The position numbers and the translations under genes are program-made. Below, one piece after another: positions 15,101-18,131 of a stretch of 18,131 nucleotides of DNA; position 1 is the first letter of the stretch, and every line of letters begins with the position of its first letter. The stretch spans positions 242 to 18,372 of the forward strand of contig DIPE01000107.1 in assembly GCA_002427015.1 (NCBI GenBank). The letters are read 5' to 3'. The notes under the pieces are model-generated. The model was not told the DNA's origin, made no database searches, and was given only the letters and a program-made list of their open reading frames with translations. Origin of the DNA: Firmicutes bacterium UBA5496 (GTDB taxonomy: Bacteria; Bacillota; Proteinivoracia; UBA4975).

Positions 15101-16693
15101 TTGACAAAATACATCTTTGTGACAGGCGGTGTTGTTTCCTCTCTGGGTAAGGGAATAACCGCAGCTTCTCTGGGACGCCTGCTAAAATCCAGGGGGCTTA
15201 CAGTCACCATCCAGAAATTTGATCCCTATATTAACGTCGACCCGGGCACCATGAGTCCTTACCAGCATGGCGAGGTCTTTGTTACTGACGACGGGGCGGA
15301 GACAGATTTGGATTTAGGCCATTATGAACGCTTTATTGACATCAATCTGTCTAAGACCAGCAATGTTACAACCGGCAAAATATACTGGTCGGTAATTCAT
15401 AAAGAGCGCCGTGGAGAATACCTGGGAAAGACGGTTCAAGTTATCCCGCATATCACTAATGAAATCAAACACCAGATTCAGAGGGCAGGAACCGAAACTG
15501 GCGCCGACATTGTCATTACTGAAATCGGAGGCACCGTTGGCGATATCGAGAGTTTGCCCTTTTTAGAGGCTATCCGCCAATTGCGCAGCGATATCGGCAG
15601 AGAGTCCATTCTCTATATCCATGTCACCCTTATCCCCTGGCTGGAGAAAACAGGAGAGCTTAAGACTAAACCCACTCAGCACAGTGTCAAGGAATTGCGG
15701 AGCATAGGGATTCAGCCGGATATCATTGTCTGCCGCACTCAGCATCCCCTGAATGAGGAACTTAAGGCGAAAATCGCTCTTTTCTGCGATATTGACCGGG
15801 AGGCAGTCATCGAAAACGCCGATGTAGAGCATATTTATGAGGTTCCGCTGCTCCTGGAAAGCCAGGGCTTGGCTGAACTTGTCAGCAAAAAGCTTGGCCT
15901 TAACCTGGGCAAGCCTGATTTAGACGAGTGGAGGCAGCTGGTAGAAAAGACCCGGGCGCTATCAGGCACAGTGAAGATCGCTTTGGTAGGCAAATATGTT
16001 TCCCTCCACGACGCCTACCTTAGCGTGGTGGAAGCTTTATATCACGCTGGCCTTGCCAAAGGCGTCAAGGTGGATATCCAGTGGATTAATTCCCAGACCC
16101 TTGAAGAAGAGGGCTGCTCGATTTTAGATGATGCTGCGGGCATCATCATCCCCGGGGGCTTTGGCAATCGCGGCATTGAGGGAATGGTAGCCGCCTGCCG
16201 CTACGCCCGCACCCGCAAAATTCCCCTCTTTGGCATCTGCCTGGGCATGCAATGTCAGGTGGTGGAGTTCGCCCGGAATGTAGCCGGACTGGCTGATGCT
16301 AACAGCAGCGAGTTTTGCAGCACTTGCCAGCCGGTTATCAGCTTAATGGAGGACCAGCAATCAGAAGATAATTTAGGGGGGACCATGCGCTTAGGCCTGT
16401 ATCCCTGCAAAGTCCTGGCAGGAAGCCGCCTGCACCGGGTTTATCAGGCAGAAATTATCTATGAGCGCCACCGGCACAGATATGAATTCAACAATGCCTA
16501 CAGGAAACAGCTGGCAAGCAAGGGCTTGATTTTTGCCGGTGTCTCTCCAGACGAAAACCTGGTGGAAGTTGTTGAACTGGCGGATCATCCCTGGTATATC
16601 GGGACCCAGTTCCATCCGGAATTTAAGTCGCGGCCAAATCGCCCCCACCCGCTATTTGCTGATTTTATTGCTGCCAGCATCAATAACCGCTGA
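15101..16693 (+). CDS. pyrG: CTP synthase (glutamine-hydrolysing)
   Basis: Makes CTP from UTP with ATP and glutamine. 530 aa from a TTG at 15101, with GGGAGGT 7 bases upstream, giving the family-typical start MTKYIFVTGGVVSSLGKGI. The ATG at 15083 has no convincing ribosome site. The synthase domain includes the P-loop GGVVSSLGKG (9-18) and QKFDPYINVDPGTM. The class I glutamine amidotransferase domain has Cys380 in GICLGMQ and His505 and Glu507 in QFHPEF, an intact catalytic triad. A normal housekeeping enzyme with an odd address: it sits between kamE and kal, inside the lysine fermentation cluster, separated by a terminator on its left and a hairpin on its right. No sign of decay or of foreign base composition. 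Confidence 0.96.
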   Translation: MTKYIFVTGGVVSSLGKGITAASLGRLLKSRGLTVTIQKFDPYINVDPGTMSPYQHGEVFVTDDGAETDLDLGHYERFIDINLSKTSNVTTGKIYWSVIHKERRGEYLGKTVQVIPHITNEIKHQIQRAGTETGADIVITEIGGTVGDIESLPFLEAIRQLRSDIGRESILYIHVTLIPWLEKTGELKTKPTQHSVKELRSIGIQPDIIVCRTQHPLNEELKAKIALFCDIDREAVIENADVEHIYEVPLLLESQGLAELVSKKLGLNLGKPDLDEWRQLVEKTRALSGTVKIALVGKYVSLHDAYLSVVEALYHAGLAKGVKVDIQWINSQTLEEEGCSILDDAAGIIIPGGFGNRGIEGMVAACRYARTRKIPLFGICLGMQCQVVEFARNVAGLADANSSEFCSTCQPVISLMEDQQSEDNLGGTMRLGLYPCKVLAGSRLHRVYQAEIIYERHRHRYEFNNAYRKQLASKGLIFAGVSPDENLVEVVELADHPWYIGTQFHPEFKSRPNRPHPLFADFIAASINNR

Positions 16694-16727
16694 CAGGCAG
16701 GATATTAGAGCCAATAGGGAGAATAAT

Positions 16728-16774
16728 CCTCAAGAGGGAAATTTCGCAAGACGGATTCTTTTGAGGGGGTTTTC
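16728..16774 (+). terminator. Long hairpin after pyrG, possible terminator
   Basis: CCTCAAGAGGG (16728-16738) pairs with TTCTTTTGAGG (16756-16766) over 11 positions including three G-U pairs. A 17-base loop separates the arms, and GGGTTTTC follows the stem. It is a plausible pyrG terminator but imperfect. The right arm includes part of the GAGGGGG that would be the ribosome site of the 28-codon ORF starting at 16778, so it could instead hide that site. Confidence 0.4.
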
Positions 16775-16777
16775 TCT

Positions 16778-16864
16778 ATGGCCAGAAAGACAATTGTCGT
16801 AGCCGATGCCCCGACTGGGCCCGGGGGGTCATTGGGGGCGGCTGCATATCTGGATACCCTTTGA
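16778..16864 (+). CDS. Possible 28-codon ORF of unknown function
   Basis: ATG at 16778, 8 bases after GAGGGGG, encodes MARKTIVVADAP followed by a glycine-rich TGPGGSLGAAAYLDTL and a TGA stop. I do not recognise it. The hydrophobic strand followed by a glycine-rich loop looks like the beginning of a nucleotide-binding or metabolic protein, so it may be the remnant of a lost gene, a leader peptide, or chance. Reading past the TGA gives no convincing continuation. Its stop overlaps the -35 element of the kal promoter candidate. Confidence 0.25.
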   Translation: MARKTIVVADAPTGPGGSLGAAAYLDTL

Positions 16865-16871
16865 TATCCAG
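16850..16871. repeat. Perfect inverted repeat overlapping the kal promoter candidate
   Basis: CTGGATA (16850-16856) and TATCCAG (16865-16871) are exact inverted repeats with an 8-base spacer. The right arm overlaps the end of the TTGATA -35 element at 16861-16866. It could be a repressor operator or simply a weak hairpin; no T tract follows directly, so it is not a good terminator. Confidence 0.45.
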
Positions 16872-16888
16872 CACATTTTAGATTTAAT
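16861..16888 (+). promoter_or_regulatory. Sigma-A-type promoter candidate for kal-kce
   Basis: TTGATA (16861-16866) and TTTAAT (16883-16888) each differ from consensus at one position, with a 16-base spacer. Transcription would begin near 16895, and the AAGGAGA ribosome site lies at 16906-16912. No -24/-12 motif is seen in this gap, so kal and kce appear to be expressed separately from the sigma-54 operon or by read-through. Confidence 0.5.
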
Positions 16889-16920
16889 CCAACAATTTAT
16901 ATAAAAAGGAGAATGTAGCT

Positions 16921-17307
16921 ATGGAATTTGTACTGCGTGTGCGTATGAGCAGCGGCGATGCTCATTACGGAGGCAATTTGGTGGACGGCGCCAGGATAAT
17001 GGGATTGTTTGGCGACGCTGCCACCGCATTATTGGTCTATTCAGATGGAGACGAAGGCCTCTTCCTGGCCTATGAAGAGGTCTTATTTAAAGCTCCGGTT
17101 TACGCAGGGGACTTCCTGGAAGTAACCGCCAAGATGGAAAAGATAGGCAACACATCACGGATTATGTCCTTTGAGGCCTATAAGATAATTGCCGCCAATG
17201 GAGCTGCAGGGGATTCCGCAGCGGATAAGCTCGATCCGCCCCTATTGGTGGCCAGTGCCAAAGGTGTCTGTGTTGTTCCTAAAGATAAACAGAGAAAGGT
17301 GGTTTAA
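16921..17307 (+). CDS. kal: 3-aminobutyryl-CoA ammonia-lyase
   Basis: Removes ammonia from L-3-aminobutyryl-CoA to give crotonyl-CoA, which is then reduced to butyryl-CoA outside this window. 128 aa, hotdog-fold size. The N-terminal LRVRMSSGDAHYGGNLVDGAR (segment 5-25) and the DGDEGLFLAYEEV and APVYAGDFLEV blocks match Kal and the related beta-alanyl-CoA ammonia-lyases. The ATG follows AAGGAGA. The stop directly abuts the kce ATG, so the two are co-transcribed. Specificity for aminobutyryl-CoA rather than beta-alanyl-CoA rests on the neighbouring kce and kam genes. Confidence 0.92.
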   Translation: MEFVLRVRMSSGDAHYGGNLVDGARIMGLFGDAATALLVYSDGDEGLFLAYEEVLFKAPVYAGDFLEVTAKMEKIGNTSRIMSFEAYKIIAANGAAGDSAADKLDPPLLVASAKGVCVVPKDKQRKVV

Positions 17308-18117
17308 ATGGACAAATTAATTATTACTGCCGCCCTTACCGGCGCCGAGACAACCAAGGAAGCTAATCCCGCATTGCCTATTTCTCCCGAGGAAATTTCC
17401 GAGGCAGCCTGGCTCTGTCAGCAGGCAGGGGCCAGCATGGTCCATCTCCATGCCCGCAAGCCTGATGGCAACTCTACTCAAGACGCAAAAGTCTTTGGCG
17501 AAATCATATCCGCAATCCGCAAGCGCTGTGATGTCATCGTGCAGGTGTCCACTGGCGGCGCCGTAGGCATGACTCCCGAAGAGCGCCTGCAGCCGGTGCA
17601 GCTCAATCCGGAAATGGCGACTCTGTCCACGGGCAGCGTCAACTTTGGCGATGACCTCTTCGTCAATACCATGGAAGATATCCGCACTTTTGCCAAGACG
17701 ATGATTGCCAAAGGGGTCAAGCCGGAAATCGAGGCCTTTGACAGCGGCATGGTGCAGAATGCGCTGACCCTTGTGAAACAAGGCATTCTTGAACTTCCCC
17801 TGCATTTTGACTTTGTCCTGGGAGTGCCGGGAGCGATGCCAGGCACACCCGAGGCATTAATGTACATGAAGAGCTTGTTGCCTGCGGGCTGCACCTGGAC
17901 GGTAGCGGGCATTGGCAGGACGGAACTGCCCCTGGGGGCAATGGCGATAATTCTCGGCGGCCATGTCCGGGTAGGCTTTGAAGATAATGTTTATTACAAG
18001 AGAGGCCAGTTGGCGGAAAGCAATGCTCAGCTGGTGCAGCGCATTGTCAGACTGGCTGAAGAGTTGGGCCGGGAAGTGGCAACCCCGGCGGAAGCAAGAA
18101 AAATATTGCATCTTTAA
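17308..18117 (+). CDS. kce: 3-keto-5-aminohexanoate cleavage enzyme
   Basis: Condenses 5-amino-3-oxohexanoate with acetyl-CoA and cleaves it into L-3-aminobutyryl-CoA and acetoacetate; TIM-barrel, zinc-dependent (BKACE family). 269 aa, normal length. Zinc-ligand histidines are His46 and His48 in MVHLHARKPDG, and the conserved acidic pair is Glu225-Asp226 in GFEDN. VQVSTGG (79-84), TLSTGSVNFGD and EIEAFDSGM are further family hallmarks. The ATG starts right after the kal TAA, with AAAGGTGG upstream. It completes the carbon-chain cleavage of the pathway begun by kamA. A ribosome site after its stop shows another gene follows. Confidence 0.94.
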   Translation: MDKLIITAALTGAETTKEANPALPISPEEISEAAWLCQQAGASMVHLHARKPDGNSTQDAKVFGEIISAIRKRCDVIVQVSTGGAVGMTPEERLQPVQLNPEMATLSTGSVNFGDDLFVNTMEDIRTFAKTMIAKGVKPEIEAFDSGMVQNALTLVKQGILELPLHFDFVLGVPGAMPGTPEALMYMKSLLPAGCTWTVAGIGRTELPLGAMAIILGGHVRVGFEDNVYYKRGQLAESNAQLVQRIVRLAEELGREVATPAEARKILHL

Positions 18118-18131
18118 GGAGTGTAAAAAAT
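18116..18131 (+). promoter_or_regulatory. Ribosome binding site of the next gene, cut by the window edge
   Basis: AAGGAG (18116-18121) overlaps the kce stop codon and is followed 8 bases later by AT as the last two bases. If the next base is G, a further operon gene starts at 18130. By pathway logic it could encode a CoA-transferase or another late step, but nothing of it is visible. Confidence 0.6.

Noticed and set aside
16778..16850. Second sigma-54 promoter upstream of kal
   Set aside because: GG-N10-GC combinations occur by chance in the G-rich stretch near 16822-16840, but none carries the TGGCAC or TTGCA context.
16778..16920. TGA at 16862 read as selenocysteine, extending the small ORF
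   Set aside because: The continuation after TGA is a low-information peptide ending at the kal ribosome site, with no selenocysteine insertion element visible right after the codon.
16694..16920. Lysine riboswitch (L-box) or T-box in front of kal
   Set aside because: The gap lacks recognisable conserved L-box core segments and T-box sequence, and a lysine-off switch would make little sense for a catabolic gene.

Overview
The window looks like a chromosomal segment of an anaerobic, amino-acid-fermenting Firmicute (Clostridia-like, moderate to slightly high GC). I base this on the complete core of the clostridial lysine fermentation pathway, strong AGGAGG-type ribosome binding sites, frequent TTG starts, a RocR-like sigma-54 activator and a pyruvoyl-type arginine decarboxylase. 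I cannot name the species from the sequence. No rRNA, tRNA, CRISPR array, insertion sequence or other mobile element was seen. No gap between genes exceeds about 230 bases.

Left part (1-6335). The 3' portion of a DinG/XPD-type iron-sulfur helicase gene enters from the left edge. It converges on a class A penicillin-binding protein gene on the minus strand. Divergent from the latter is a compact polyamine operon, pdaD-speE-speB, running from arginine through agmatine to putrescine and spermidine. It has an extended -10 promoter in front and a perfect hairpin terminator built around the speB stop codon. SAM decarboxylase is not in the window.

Central part (6394-15036). A PAS / AAA+ / Fis-type sigma-54 activator gene precedes kdd-kamA-kamB-kamC-kamD-kamE, all on the plus strand with overlaps or very short gaps. 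A near-consensus -24/-12 (sigma-54) promoter lies inside the last codons of the activator gene, directly in front of kdd. The activator therefore most likely switches on lysine fermentation. KamA makes beta-lysine, KamDE makes 3,5-diaminohexanoate, and Kdd oxidises and deaminates it. KamB and KamC (the latter a MutS-type ATPase) are the presumed reactivation machinery for the B12 enzyme KamDE. A stem-loop with a T tract overlaps the kamE stop codon and probably ends this transcript.

Right part (15039-18131). A housekeeping pyrG (CTP synthase) gene sits inside the lysine cluster. It is followed by a 227-base gap holding two hairpins, a possible 28-codon ORF and a good sigma-A promoter. Then come kal and kce, the last two specific steps, which yield crotonyl-CoA and acetoacetate. 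A ribosome binding site at the right edge shows that the operon continues. The notable architecture is the splitting of one catabolic pathway into a sigma-54 block and a probable sigma-A block on either side of a nucleotide-biosynthesis gene.
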